Shown here: in pieces, positions 43,390 to 52,252 of the stretch
Layout of the letters: each line of letters opens with the position of its first letter
Position numbering within the stretch: the first letter of the stretch is position 1
Source: Acidobacteriota bacterium
GTDB lineage: Bacteria > Acidobacteriota > Terriglobia > Bryobacterales > Bryobacteraceae
DNA length: 64,000 bases
Direction of reading: 5' to 3'
Assembly (NCBI GenBank): GCA_025354885.1
Contig: JANXLY010000056.1
Span: 29,135-93,134 of the forward strand
Made by a program: the position numbers and the translations under genes
Notes under the pieces: generated by a model
What the model was told of the DNA's origin: nothing
Database searches by the model: none
The model's input: only the letters and a program-made list of their open reading frames with translations

Positions 43390-44997
43390 ATGGGTTTCCT
43401 GAATTCAATCAAAATGTACGCCCGCTATGCGGCCGGGCTTCCGCACTTCCTTCGCAATCCGATCAGTCTCGCCGATGCGGAAGAATTGATCCGCCTCGGG
43501 ATGGAACAGCGAGAAGAGAATTTTCTTCGACTGATGCAGCGCGGTGTACTCGGCTTTCCACTGAGCCCCTTTGCGCGGATGCTTCGGCTCGCCCGATGCG
43601 AGATGGGAGATCTTCGAAATATGCTTCGGGATCACGGTTTGACCGGTACGCTTCGTTCCCTGCATGACGCCGGAGTCTACGTCACTTTTGAGGAGTTCAA
43701 AGGACGGCAGCCCATAGTGCGACATGGAGAATCCTTCGAGGTCTCGGTTGCTGATTTCAACAATCCATTCCTGCGTAAGTCCTATCAGGCTGAATCGGGC
43801 GGAAGTACTGGGGCCGGTTCGCGAATCGGTCATGACCTCGAGCATCTGGCGATTCAGTCAGCACATCTCATGCTGCTCTTCGACGCACACAAAGCCCTCG
43901 ATATGCCCTTGGGTGTCTGGCGCGGAGTTCTGCCCGATGGCAGCGGCTTGAATAACATGCTCCGTGGTGCGCGCCATGGCAGAACTCCCTCAAAGTGGTT
44001 TTCGCCGAACCAGGCAGGCGAAAAGAAACCTGAAATGCGCTTTCAGGTAGGAACCTATGGAACGGTGCTCGTCAGTCATCTTGCAGGACGTCCTCTGCCT
44101 TGGCCGCAAATGGTTCCCATCGATCAGGCGATCACGGTGGCCCGCTGGATGGCTGATGCCATTCAGAGTCATGGATCCTGCATGTTGAGCGCCCCTGTCA
44201 GTAGGGCTCTTCGCGTGTGCATCGCCGCGAAAGAAGCAGGCTTGGACCTCACCGGCGCAGTTTTCCAAATTGCCGGTGAGCCGCCATCGCCGGCGAAGGT
44301 TGCGGGGATCACCGCGACTGGCGCCCGGTGCTTTACAACTTATGGGTTCGCTGAGGGCGGGCGAGTCGCCATCGGCTGCGTAAATCCGATTTCTTCGAAT
44401 GACCTGCACATCCTTAAAGATGCCTTTGAAGTGATTCCCTTCGAGCGCCAGGTGCCTGGCGCAGAACGAGTGGTCAGCGCCTTGGGCATCACTTCGCTGC
44501 TGCTGACCGCACCGCAGATTTTGTTGAATTCCGAAATGGACGATTACGGTGTTGTCGAGGAGAGAAGTTGTGGCTGCCCACTTGAGCGACTGGGCTACCA
44601 TCAGCACGTGCGCGATATTCATAGCTATCGCAAACTGACGGGCGAAGGAGTTACGCTCGTAGGCAGCGACATGATCGATGTGCTGGAACGAGTGCTCCCC
44701 TCGCGCTTTGGCGGCTCGCCGCTGGATTACCAACTCATGGAAGAAGAAGACGAGCAGGGATTCACTCGAATGAGTCTCATCGTGAGCCCAAAGATTGAGG
44801 TTGCCAACGAGGACGAAATCGTAGAGGCCATCCTCGCTGAACTCGAAGCCTCAAGTATCATGGCGGGACGTGCGAAAGCAATCTGGGCTCAGGCCGGAAC
44901 ACTTAAGATCAAGCGGCAGGAGCCGACCTGGACAGGCCGCGGCAAGTTGATGCCGCTGCATCTGATTCGACAGCGATCCGGCAAGGTGAGTGAATGA
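43390..44997 (+). CDS. PaaK-like adenylate-forming enzyme (ANL superfamily)
   Basis: 535 residues. The nucleotide loop ESGGSTGAGSRIGHD, the TTYGFAEGG motif, a zinc/Cys-containing GCPLERLGYH segment and the C-terminal Lys loop EPTWTGRGKLM are all consistent with the phenylacetate-CoA-ligase/CapK-like branch. It should activate a carboxylic acid with ATP, forming a CoA thioester or an amide or ester. Acceptor unknown. It begins directly at the receptor stop codon and its own stop overlaps the TctC start (ATGA), so it is embedded in an uptake operon, which suggests that the imported carboxylate is its substrate. Confidence 0.85.
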   Translation: MGFLNSIKMYARYAAGLPHFLRNPISLADAEELIRLGMEQREENFLRLMQRGVLGFPLSPFARMLRLARCEMGDLRNMLRDHGLTGTLRSLHDAGVYVTFEEFKGRQPIVRHGESFEVSVADFNNPFLRKSYQAESGGSTGAGSRIGHDLEHLAIQSAHLMLLFDAHKALDMPLGVWRGVLPDGSGLNNMLRGARHGRTPSKWFSPNQAGEKKPEMRFQVGTYGTVLVSHLAGRPLPWPQMVPIDQAITVARWMADAIQSHGSCMLSAPVSRALRVCIAAKEAGLDLTGAVFQIAGEPPSPAKVAGITATGARCFTTYGFAEGGRVAIGCVNPISSNDLHILKDAFEVIPFERQVPGAERVVSALGITSLLLTAPQILLNSEMDDYGVVEERSCGCPLERLGYHQHVRDIHSYRKLTGEGVTLVGSDMIDVLERVLPSRFGGSPLDYQLMEEEDEQGFTRMSLIVSPKIEVANEDEIVEAILAELEASSIMAGRAKAIWAQAGTLKIKRQEPTWTGRGKLMPLHLIRQRSGKVSE

Positions 44998-46067
44998 ACC
45001 CTCAGTCAACTAGGCGCAATTTGCTCTCATCCGTGGCACTTCTGTCCGCCTGTACGCGGCGATTTGCTGCAACTGGTTGCGAGGCGCTGAAGAATCAGAA
45101 GATACGTTGGCTGGTACCCTACCCCCCCGGCGGCTCCTACGACGTCTTTTCGAGACTCCTGGAATTGCCTCTTGAAAAGGCATTGGGCGCAGAGATTCTG
45201 ATTGCGAACGAGGCCGGTGGCGGCGGGCTGATCGGCGCTTCAAAGCTTCGCGATGCGGTCCCGGATGGTCGCACCCTTGGCGTTGTGAATGCTCCCGGGC
45301 TCATGTCCGGTTCGCTCGCTGGCGAAGCTGCAACTCCCAATCCGGCGCGCGACTTCACTGTCATTGGCCGACTCTCCCGGGTGCGAAGTGCAATCGTCAC
45401 CAGTGCAAGTTCTCCTTTGAAGACCGTGGACGATCTCATCCTTCGGCAAAGCACCAAACCCCTATTGTTTGGCGTCACTGGTGCTTCCAGCAACAACCTC
45501 CTCTGTATTGCCGCTACCACTTCGCTTCTTGGCCTCAACATGGAATATGTCGCCGGATATGCAGGGAGCCGCGAAGAGTTGCTTGCTGTAATGCGCGGCG
45601 AAGTCGATCTCATTTCTGCCAACTACGAGACACTGCAGGACGGAGTCGAATCTGGCGAACTTCGCGTATTGCTCCAGCTCACGGACACGCCAGTCTCGTC
45701 TCACCCGGCTCTCGCCACATCCGGCGTTCTGGGCGGCAGTGAAGGTTGGGCTGCCCGCCGTTCGCAACAAACCGGAAGAAGTGTTGCGCAGGCTGTGGAT
45801 GAAGCTCACGCGCTCGCAGAAGCAATTGGTGCCGGAATCATTGTCGTTGCGCCGAAGCAGCTCTCCACGGAACTCACCAGCTGTTTAAGGTCTAACTTCG
45901 ATATCGCCGTGAAGGACCAAAGATTTCTTGATGGCGTGAGAGCTGCCCGTCGATCTCTTGATTTGACCAACGGCGCTACGACACAAGCGGAATTGAAGGT
46001 CGCAGAAACCCAGTTCAGTCGATTTGCTCCGCTTGTCCGCGCCGCCATTGCCAGGATCCGCAAATAG
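44994..46067 (+). CDS. Tripartite tricarboxylate transporter solute-binding protein (TctC/Bug)
   Basis: 357 residues. An N-terminal STRRNLLSSVALLSAC suggests a Tat-exported lipoprotein (twin Arg, then Cys in the lipobox). The Bug fold is recognisable in RWLVPYPPGGSYDVFSRLLELPLEKALG and the EAGGGGLIGASKLRDA ligand loop. It binds a carboxylate ligand in the periplasm and delivers it to TctAB. Start overlaps the ligase stop (ATGA); its stop overlaps the GTG start of tctA by one base (TAGTG). Confidence 0.92.
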   Translation: MNPQSTRRNLLSSVALLSACTRRFAATGCEALKNQKIRWLVPYPPGGSYDVFSRLLELPLEKALGAEILIANEAGGGGLIGASKLRDAVPDGRTLGVVNAPGLMSGSLAGEAATPNPARDFTVIGRLSRVRSAIVTSASSPLKTVDDLILRQSTKPLLFGVTGASSNNLLCIAATTSLLGLNMEYVAGYAGSREELLAVMRGEVDLISANYETLQDGVESGELRVLLQLTDTPVSSHPALATSGVLGGSEGWAARRSQQTGRSVAQAVDEAHALAEAIGAGIIVVAPKQLSTELTSCLRSNFDIAVKDQRFLDGVRAARRSLDLTNGATTQAELKVAETQFSRFAPLVRAAIARIRK

Positions 46068-47575
46068 TGCCAGTTTTGGATGCGGCAGCGCAGGGCTTCT
46101 GGTTGGTCTTCTCATGGCCAAACATTCTCTATCCAACCATCGCAACCCTGGCTGCGATGATCTTCGCATTCCTGCCTGGACTAAGCGGCGTCACGCTGAT
46201 GGCACTGGCGATTTCACTTACCTTTTCCTGGGATCCTCTCCACATCATGCTGATCTTTGGGGCATTCACCGGCGGGTCGACCTTTATGGGCTCGATTACG
46301 GCGATCCTCTTCAATATCCCGGGTACTGCGCCCAGTGCTGCTACGCTGCTCGACGGTCATCCCATGGCGAAACAAGGCAAGGCAATGACGGCTATTGGTT
46401 GCGCTGCGTCTTCTTCCGCTCTGGGCTCTACGATTGGTGTTCTGGTCTTGATTCTCCTCTTGCCGGTTTTGCGCAGCCTGATTCTCAGCTTCGGGCCAGC
46501 GGAATTTCTTATGCTCTCGATCTGGGGCCTTGCCACCATCGCATCCCTCACCGGACGCTCGTTGCTGAAGGGCCTGACGATGGCAGGCATCGGCCTCCTG
46601 CTCGCGTTCGTCGGCCTGGATCGGCGCACTGCCGAACCACGCTTCACTCTCGGGATCGACCAGTTGCAGGATGGGCTCAACGTCATTCCGGTCTTCCTCG
46701 GCGTCTTCGCCATCGCTCAGATGCTCGAGCTTTCTGCCCGCAAAGATTGCGTCGTTTCAGAAGGTGTTGTGCTGTCTGGCAACTTATGGGATGGCGTACT
46801 GGCCCCATTCCAGCACTTCGGGCTGCTATTGCGCAGTTCCCTGATTGGCTCGGTTGTCGGCATGATCCCAGCGGTTGGGGGTACCGTGGCCAGCTTCCTC
46901 GCTTATGGTCAGGCAGTAGCAACCTCGCGAGACCGCAGCGGCTTTGGACACGGAGACATCAGGGGCGTAATTGCTCCAGAAGCGGCGCACGATGCAAAGG
47001 ATGGTGGTTCGCTGGCTCCAACCTTGGCTTTTGGCATCCCCGGAAGCGAAGGTACAGCAGTCCTTCTTGCGGCCCTCACATTGCATGGCTTCGTGCCGGG
47101 GCCGTCTCTGCTCAAAGAGCAACTGCCGATGGTGTTTGCTTTAATCTGGTCGCTCTTCTTCTCCAATTGGCTCACTTCGCTGCTCGGCCTTGCAATCGCT
47201 CGCCCGCTCGCCCGAATCTCGTCGCTGCCAACCGGACAACTGGCACCGATGATCCTCATCTTCGCCGTACTCGGCGCCTACATGCAGCAAGGTCGATTCA
47301 GTGATGTTGTCATTGCCTTCCTGTTCGGTTGGGCCGGATACCATCTCAAGCAACACGGCTGGCCTTTGGTGCCGATGGTTACGGCCCTGGTTTTGGGCCC
47401 GCTTTTTGAAGCCAACCTGCACCTCACAACTGCGCTTACCCAGGTCGGCCGAATCCATTTCTTCGCCCGCCCGATCGTGTGGTTTCTGTTCATCTCAATG
47501 ATTCTGATGTTTGCCTGGCCAGGATTGCGCTCTTTGCCCGCGCGAGCGCGTGGCGTTGGGAGCCGACCATCATGA
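46067..47575 (+). CDS. Tripartite tricarboxylate transporter large membrane subunit TctA
   Basis: 502 residues with about 11-12 membrane helices. Family signatures: GLSGVTLMALAISLTFSWDP, GAFTGGSTFMGSITAILFNIPGTAPSAATLLDGHPMAKQGKA near the N terminus, and IPGSEGTAVLLAALTLHGFVPGP in the second half. Moves carboxylates delivered by TctC using an ion gradient. GTG start in TAGTG after tctC. tctB starts inside its stop (ATGA). Confidence 0.95.
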   Translation: MPVLDAAAQGFWLVFSWPNILYPTIATLAAMIFAFLPGLSGVTLMALAISLTFSWDPLHIMLIFGAFTGGSTFMGSITAILFNIPGTAPSAATLLDGHPMAKQGKAMTAIGCAASSSALGSTIGVLVLILLLPVLRSLILSFGPAEFLMLSIWGLATIASLTGRSLLKGLTMAGIGLLLAFVGLDRRTAEPRFTLGIDQLQDGLNVIPVFLGVFAIAQMLELSARKDCVVSEGVVLSGNLWDGVLAPFQHFGLLLRSSLIGSVVGMIPAVGGTVASFLAYGQAVATSRDRSGFGHGDIRGVIAPEAAHDAKDGGSLAPTLAFGIPGSEGTAVLLAALTLHGFVPGPSLLKEQLPMVFALIWSLFFSNWLTSLLGLAIARPLARISSLPTGQLAPMILIFAVLGAYMQQGRFSDVVIAFLFGWAGYHLKQHGWPLVPMVTALVLGPLFEANLHLTTALTQVGRIHFFARPIVWFLFISMILMFAWPGLRSLPARARGVGSRPS

Positions 47576-47967
47576 TTGTGCTCGCTGCTCTGGTCCTCTT
47601 TTGCGGAGCAATAGGATTGCTTTCTCTCCAACTCAGTCCAACGGCCGGACACGTGCCAGCAGTTGTGGCACTTCTGACGCTGATGCCGGTTCTGCTTCAG
47701 GCGAGACTGGATTTCCTTGGTCGAGGAGTCGCAAGATACGAACCAGCAGATACTGCCCTGCTGTCCTACCTGTTGCTTCCTGTCCTGCTCTATCTAGCTG
47801 GCTTCTTCGTCGCGCTGCCACTCTATGCTGGCTGGTGCTTGCGAAGTCGTCCTGTCTTCGCAGTGGTTTCAACGGCGCTAGTTCTGGTAATGCTTGTACT
47901 GCTGCATCAGCATATTGCAGTCTATTCCGGTCTGGTCTGGGGCTTGATGGCCAGCGCGGCGGTGTAG
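47572..47967 (+). CDS. Tripartite tricarboxylate transporter small membrane subunit TctB
   Basis: 131 residues from ATG at 47572, overlapping the tctA stop; an in-frame open extension to 47479 lies inside tctA. Four membrane helices, as expected for TctB, though the sequence is poorly conserved, as usual in this subunit. Its identity rests mostly on gene order. The last 46 bp overlap the convergent methyltransferase gene. It closes the five-gene receptor-ligase-transporter operon. Confidence 0.85.
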   Translation: MIVLAALVLFCGAIGLLSLQLSPTAGHVPAVVALLTLMPVLLQARLDFLGRGVARYEPADTALLSYLLLPVLLYLAGFFVALPLYAGWCLRSRPVFAVVSTALVLVMLVLLHQHIAVYSGLVWGLMASAAV

Positions 47968-48728
47968 TAAGCGGTCAGGTTGCGTGTTGGCCAACGGCCG
48001 AAGAGTTCAAAGGCAGCCATCAGGCGCAAGAGACGGCGCAACACTTGTGGTGACCGACCTCTCAGAATGTGGCAAACCGGTACGACCATTGTGCGTGGCG
48101 CATGCATGATCGCAGCGGTATGCTCAGTCTTGAACCCACACTGGCTGAGCAGTCTTTGCAAGCCCGCTGGGGTAACAGACTCGCCGACATAATAGGGCAC
48201 CAGGCCTAAACGGTTCAGAAACGCAAATGGCAAGGCATGCCGCAAGGCAAGGATCGGATTCGCCATATTGTCGAAGGTCACCAGTAGACGGCCCCCGGGC
48301 TTCAGTACTCGATAGAGCTCTTCAACAGAGCTCACTATGTCGGCGTTAGAGGGGAAATGATCCAGGGTTGAATTCGAGACGACGAGATCAAAGGAGTTGT
48401 CCTCATAAGGTAAGCAGCGTACATCGGCCGTGACGAAGTGCCCACCGGGATTCTTTGTAGCAGCCTGAGCGACCACGGCGCAGGAGAAATCGATTGCGTG
48501 AACTTCGCGGGCGTTCAATGCCAGTGCTGCAACCAGGCCAGTGCCAGCTGATTCATCAAACAGGTCGGTCTTGAGGGCAAGGCCCACCTTGCTGTCGCCA
48601 ATCCAGTCTGCGATGAGCCGCAGATGCAGCTGATCACAGAAGACACGCCAAGGGTCTCCACTGCCATTCTCGAAGAAGCTGGCCAATGTCTGATCCCAAT
48701 AGTCTGTGCCGAGGTTACGCTCGGTCAT
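47922..48728 (-). CDS. Class I SAM-dependent methyltransferase
   Basis: 268 residues from ATG at 48728; an in-frame extension to 48803 is less likely because it runs into the region upstream of the divergent glycosyltransferase. Methyltransferase motifs are FDESAGTGLVAALAL (motif I), VHAIDFS, YEDNSFDLVVSNSTLDHF and LYRVLKPGGRLLVTFDN, as in the Methyltransf_11 group. About 100 C-terminal residues may be a lid or membrane-associated region. Substrate unknown; the divergent glycosyltransferase suggests a glycan or glycolipid, by context. Confidence 0.85.
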   Translation of the reverse strand: MTERNLGTDYWDQTLASFFENGSGDPWRVFCDQLHLRLIADWIGDSKVGLALKTDLFDESAGTGLVAALALNAREVHAIDFSCAVVAQAATKNPGGHFVTADVRCLPYEDNSFDLVVSNSTLDHFPSNADIVSSVEELYRVLKPGGRLLVTFDNMANPILALRHALPFAFLNRLGLVPYYVGESVTPAGLQRLLSQCGFKTEHTAAIMHAPRTMVVPVCHILRGRSPQVLRRLLRLMAAFELFGRWPTRNLTAYYTAALAIKPQTRPE

Positions 48729-48901
48729 TGGGGCAAGCGGAAGGTTTCGTGGAGTGATAACGAGGAAGCAACATTCAGATGATATTCGAGCGAAAGCCAG
48801 CAACTCGGACTCTCCTGATTATATTGCCCAAGCCGGTGCGAGCAGATCGCTGGCAAGAAGGCACGGCGAAGGGTACAGTGTGGAATGGCTCAGGATTCCA
48901 T

Positions 48902-51361
48902 TTGAAGCGACTGTCAGTGATTGTTCCCGTTCACGGGGCTCCGGAACTTTTGGCTGCATGCTTATCTGCACTGCAGCAATCTTCGCAGTTGCCCGACGAA
49001 GTAATCGTGGTCGATGATGGCTCGCCTGAGGACTCCGCTCCCCGAATTGCGGAGATCGCCAAGGAGGCAGGAGCGCGTTTGATTCGACAGCCGCAGGCTG
49101 GACCGGGCGCAGCGCGCAACTACGGAGCCAAAGAGGCCTCTGGCGCGGTGTTGCTGTTTGTGGATGCTGATGTCAACGTACACGTTGAGACCTTGGGCCA
49201 GATTGTTGCAGCTTTCGATTCGGACGTTGATCTTGCAGCGGTCTTTGGTTCTTACGATGATCGTCCTTTAGCCGGCACCATCGTCAGTGACTATCGCAAC
49301 CTGCTGCATCACTTTGTGCACCAGAATTCCCGCCGACATGCTCATACATTTTGGGCTGGTTGCGGAGCGATTCGCCGCGAGGCCTTTTTTGCGGCTGGGG
49401 GATTTGATGCGTCGTTTGGGCGGCCCAGCATCGAAGATGTGGAACTTGGGCTGCGCCTGTCCGCACAGGGTCGGCGCATTGAATTGCGGCCGGAAATCCA
49501 GTGCACGCATGCTAAACGCTGGACCCTGCGCTCGTTCTTCCTGACCGATCTGTTCGAGCGTGCCATGCCTTGGACCGAGATGTTGTTTACGCGTCAAGCT
49601 GCCTTGCCGGCAGATTTGAACTTCGGCTTGGCACAGCGACTTAGCGTGCCGTTGGCAGTGCTGCTGCTGATCAGCCTGATTCTGACAGCCCGTCTTCCAC
49701 TTTTGGCAGGCACTGCATCAGCTGTTTGCATCGGCTTACTGGCGATGCTAAACAGGCCTTTTCTTGGATTTCTGGCGCGCTTGCGTGGCCTGCAGTTTGC
49801 GCTCGCCGCTTTCCCAATGCATGTTTTGCACCTGCTTGCGAGTGGGCTCGGTTTTGCTTTGGGGTGCTTACGGATCTGGCATCGATTGGATCCGAAGATC
49901 TGGATTGCAGCCTCGCTGCTTGCGACGGTGATCCTGGGCTGGCAGCTTGCCAGCGGAACATATCAAGCGGACTTCGGTGGACATCCCGATGAGCCAGGAC
50001 ACTATGTGACCGGAGTCATGGTGAGCGAGTATCTGCAAAACCCGACATTCAACCCGATGCACTTTGCGGAGCAGTATTATCTGCACTATCCCAAAGTTTG
50101 CATCGGACATTGGCCACCGTTTTTCTATCTGGTGCAAGGGCTTTGGTATGTATGTTTTGGAGTGAGTAGGGCGGCCGCTCTCGGGCTTGAAATGCTGTTG
50201 AGTTTTATGCTGGCTCTCGGAGTCTATGCGTTAGCCAGGCGCTATGCGTCCTTTAGTGCAGCGCTGGGATCGGCGCTGATGCTGGTGGTGACGCTGCCGT
50301 TTCAGGCCTCTCTCGATTTGGTGATGGCTGAGTCTTGCACTGCCGTTCTCGTGCTTGCTGCTACCGTCGCATTTGCGCGTTATCTTGAGCAGCCCGGGCT
50401 CATGGCGAGCCAGGCATTTGGGGTGTGCGCGGCGCTGGCGCTGTTGGCAAAAGGCAGCGCCTGTCCACTGATCCTTTTGCCTCTGATGTCGATCGGAATC
50501 GCCCGTCGATTTGAAGTACTCAAGCGTGTGGATTTTTGGTTGGCGGCTTTGCCTGTACTGATTTTGGCGGTGCCCTGGTATGTCTTCGCGAAGGGCTTTG
50601 CCAGCCCCAACCAGACTTCGCTGCGGCTGATGGAGGGTACTTGGGGGCCGTGGATGGATTACGGGATTCCTCTATTGCTGCTGTCGTTAGCGGGTAGCCT
50701 GCTGCTGCCGAAGCGCGACCCTTACATTGCTTCTCTGGCGGGATTGGTACTTGCCTTCGGACTGGCTCCACTCGGTGTGAATGCGTTTCAGGAGAGCCGT
50801 CATCTGCTGCCGGCTGCCGGAGCAGCTGCGGTGCTAATGGTGGGATGCTGGTCGCGCTTGAATCGACCAGGTCTGGCGGTGGCATTGAGTCTTGCGCTTA
50901 GCTGGTGGTTGACGCCCCGGTTTGTAGTGTATCCAGACGAGAAATTTCGTAGCTGGGCGCAAACTGTCAATCTCGCGGGGCCCATTCTTGTTTCTGGTTC
51001 TGCTACGGAAGAGGGTGCTGTTGTGACGGCGCTTGTAGAACGACAGCCGAATCCGAAACAGAGCATCCTTCGCGCTTCGCGCGTGCTGGCTAACAGCACC
51101 TGGAACGGGACGCGCTACCAGATGCTGGTTCAGGATGAGGCACAAACACGAGCACTACTGGAAGAACACGGCATCACGATGCTGTTGCAGTCGGTGAGCG
51201 CGAAAGCCCGCCATGATGAACTGCTTGCCAAGGCCACAAAGTCCTGGCCGCGCAGAGACTACGATGGATACGTGGTTGCCTTGAATCCTCACCCGGCTCA
51301 AGGCCGATCGCTTTCGATCGAACAAAGACGGCTGGGACGAAAGATCATTCTCGACCCTTAA
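48902..51361 (+). CDS. GT2 glycosyltransferase fused to a PMT-type membrane glycosyltransferase
   Basis: 819 residues from TTG at 48902, chosen for AGGA 6 bases upstream; the frame stays open back to 48779. Residues 1-250 are a GT-A family 2 domain: [30 protein letters not shown] (DXD-type) and [16 protein letters not shown]. Residues about 260-340 hold membrane helices. From about 360 a GT-C/PMT_2 (ArnT-like) domain follows, with the periplasmic [10 protein letters not shown] motif carrying the catalytic Asp-Glu and about 9-10 helices. Such a protein could build a lipid-linked sugar on the cytoplasmic side and use it outside. The target is unknown. Confidence 0.85.
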   Translation: MKRLSVIVPVHGAPELLAACLSALQQSSQLPDEVIVVDDGSPEDSAPRIAEIAKEAGARLIRQPQAGPGAARNYGAKEASGAVLLFVDADVNVHVETLGQIVAAFDSDVDLAAVFGSYDDRPLAGTIVSDYRNLLHHFVHQNSRRHAHTFWAGCGAIRREAFFAAGGFDASFGRPSIEDVELGLRLSAQGRRIELRPEIQCTHAKRWTLRSFFLTDLFERAMPWTEMLFTRQAALPADLNFGLAQRLSVPLAVLLLISLILTARLPLLAGTASAVCIGLLAMLNRPFLGFLARLRGLQFALAAFPMHVLHLLASGLGFALGCLRIWHRLDPKIWIAASLLATVILGWQLASGTYQADFGGHPDEPGHYVTGVMVSEYLQNPTFNPMHFAEQYYLHYPKVCIGHWPPFFYLVQGLWYVCFGVSRAAALGLEMLLSFMLALGVYALARRYASFSAALGSALMLVVTLPFQASLDLVMAESCTAVLVLAATVAFARYLEQPGLMASQAFGVCAALALLAKGSACPLILLPLMSIGIARRFEVLKRVDFWLAALPVLILAVPWYVFAKGFASPNQTSLRLMEGTWGPWMDYGIPLLLLSLAGSLLLPKRDPYIASLAGLVLAFGLAPLGVNAFQESRHLLPAAGAAAVLMVGCWSRLNRPGLAVALSLALSWWLTPRFVVYPDEKFRSWAQTVNLAGPILVSGSATEEGAVVTALVERQPNPKQSILRASRVLANSTWNGTRYQMLVQDEAQTRALLEEHGITMLLQSVSAKARHDELLAKATKSWPRRDYDGYVVALNPHPAQGRSLSIEQRRLGRKIILDP

Positions 51362-52233
51362 GCAGCGCCGTGCTTCTTGAACCAGGCGAGCATCTTGCCC
51401 CAAGCTTCTTCCGCATCGGCCTTGCCGTAGCTGGGGCGATAGTCGGCATTGAAGCCGTGCTGGGCATTGGGGTAAACGATGATCTCGCTCTTCGACTTAC
51501 CTGGCTTGAGCGCTGCGCGCATCTTGTCGAGTGACTCAAGCGGGATGCCCTGGTCTTTGCCGCCGTAGAGGCCGAGAACAGGAACTGTTAGCGATGCTGC
51601 CATGTCAATCGGGTGCTTGGGTTGGAGATCGCTGGGTTGGCCAACGACCCGGCCGTACCATGCTGCACCGGCTTTGATCTTTGGATTGTGAGCGGCATAG
51701 AGCCAGACCACACGGCCTCCCCAGCAAAAGCCGGTTATGGCTGCCTTTTTGATGTTGCCGCCATGTTCACCGGCGAAGGCCAAGGTGGAATCGATGTCGG
51801 TCATGACTTGAGCGTCGGGAACCTTTGAGACGATGTCGCGCATCAGGGCCTGCATATTCTCGACTTTGGACGGGTCCCCCTCGCGTGCGTAGAGAGCGGG
51901 AGCGATGGCGTAGTGGCCCTTTTTCGCGAAGCGGCGGCAGAGGTCTTTTATGTGCTCGTGGACGCCGAAGATCTCCTGAATGACAAGTACGACAGGGAAG
52001 TTTTTGCCTTTGGCCGGCATGGCGCGGTAGGCGGGGATTTCTCCATCGGCAACCCTGATCTTGACTTCACCGGCGGTGAGGCCGTCGGTATCGGTGGTGA
52101 TGGTTTGAGCGCTGACAGGCATAACCGCGATGGCGAAGCCAGCAGGCAGGGTAGTGACGAGGAAGCCGCGGCGGGAATTGTGATCCTGCTCGGGAAAGAG
52201 ACTCTTCAGTTCGTTCTTTTGATCTTCAAGCAT
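51358..52233 (-). CDS. Dienelactone hydrolase family protein, exported
   Basis: 291 residues. A Tat-like signal begins at about residue 19 ([20 protein letters not shown]). The alpha/beta hydrolase core shows the dienelactone hydrolase triad: Cys in GFCWGG, Asp in GGKDQGI and His in NAQHGFNAD, with the assisting Glu in VIQEIFG. Hydrolyses cyclic esters or lactones; the true substrate is unclear because this family is broad. Convergent with the glycosyltransferase, with a 4-bp overlap; 19 bp from polA on the same strand. Confidence 0.92.
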   Translation of the reverse strand: MLEDQKNELKSLFPEQDHNSRRGFLVTTLPAGFAIAVMPVSAQTITTDTDGLTAGEVKIRVADGEIPAYRAMPAKGKNFPVVLVIQEIFGVHEHIKDLCRRFAKKGHYAIAPALYAREGDPSKVENMQALMRDIVSKVPDAQVMTDIDSTLAFAGEHGGNIKKAAITGFCWGGRVVWLYAAHNPKIKAGAAWYGRVVGQPSDLQPKHPIDMAASLTVPVLGLYGGKDQGIPLESLDKMRAALKPGKSKSEIIVYPNAQHGFNADYRPSYGKADAEEAWGKMLAWFKKHGAA

Positions 52234-52252
52234 AAGGGTGTCCTCTATTGTA

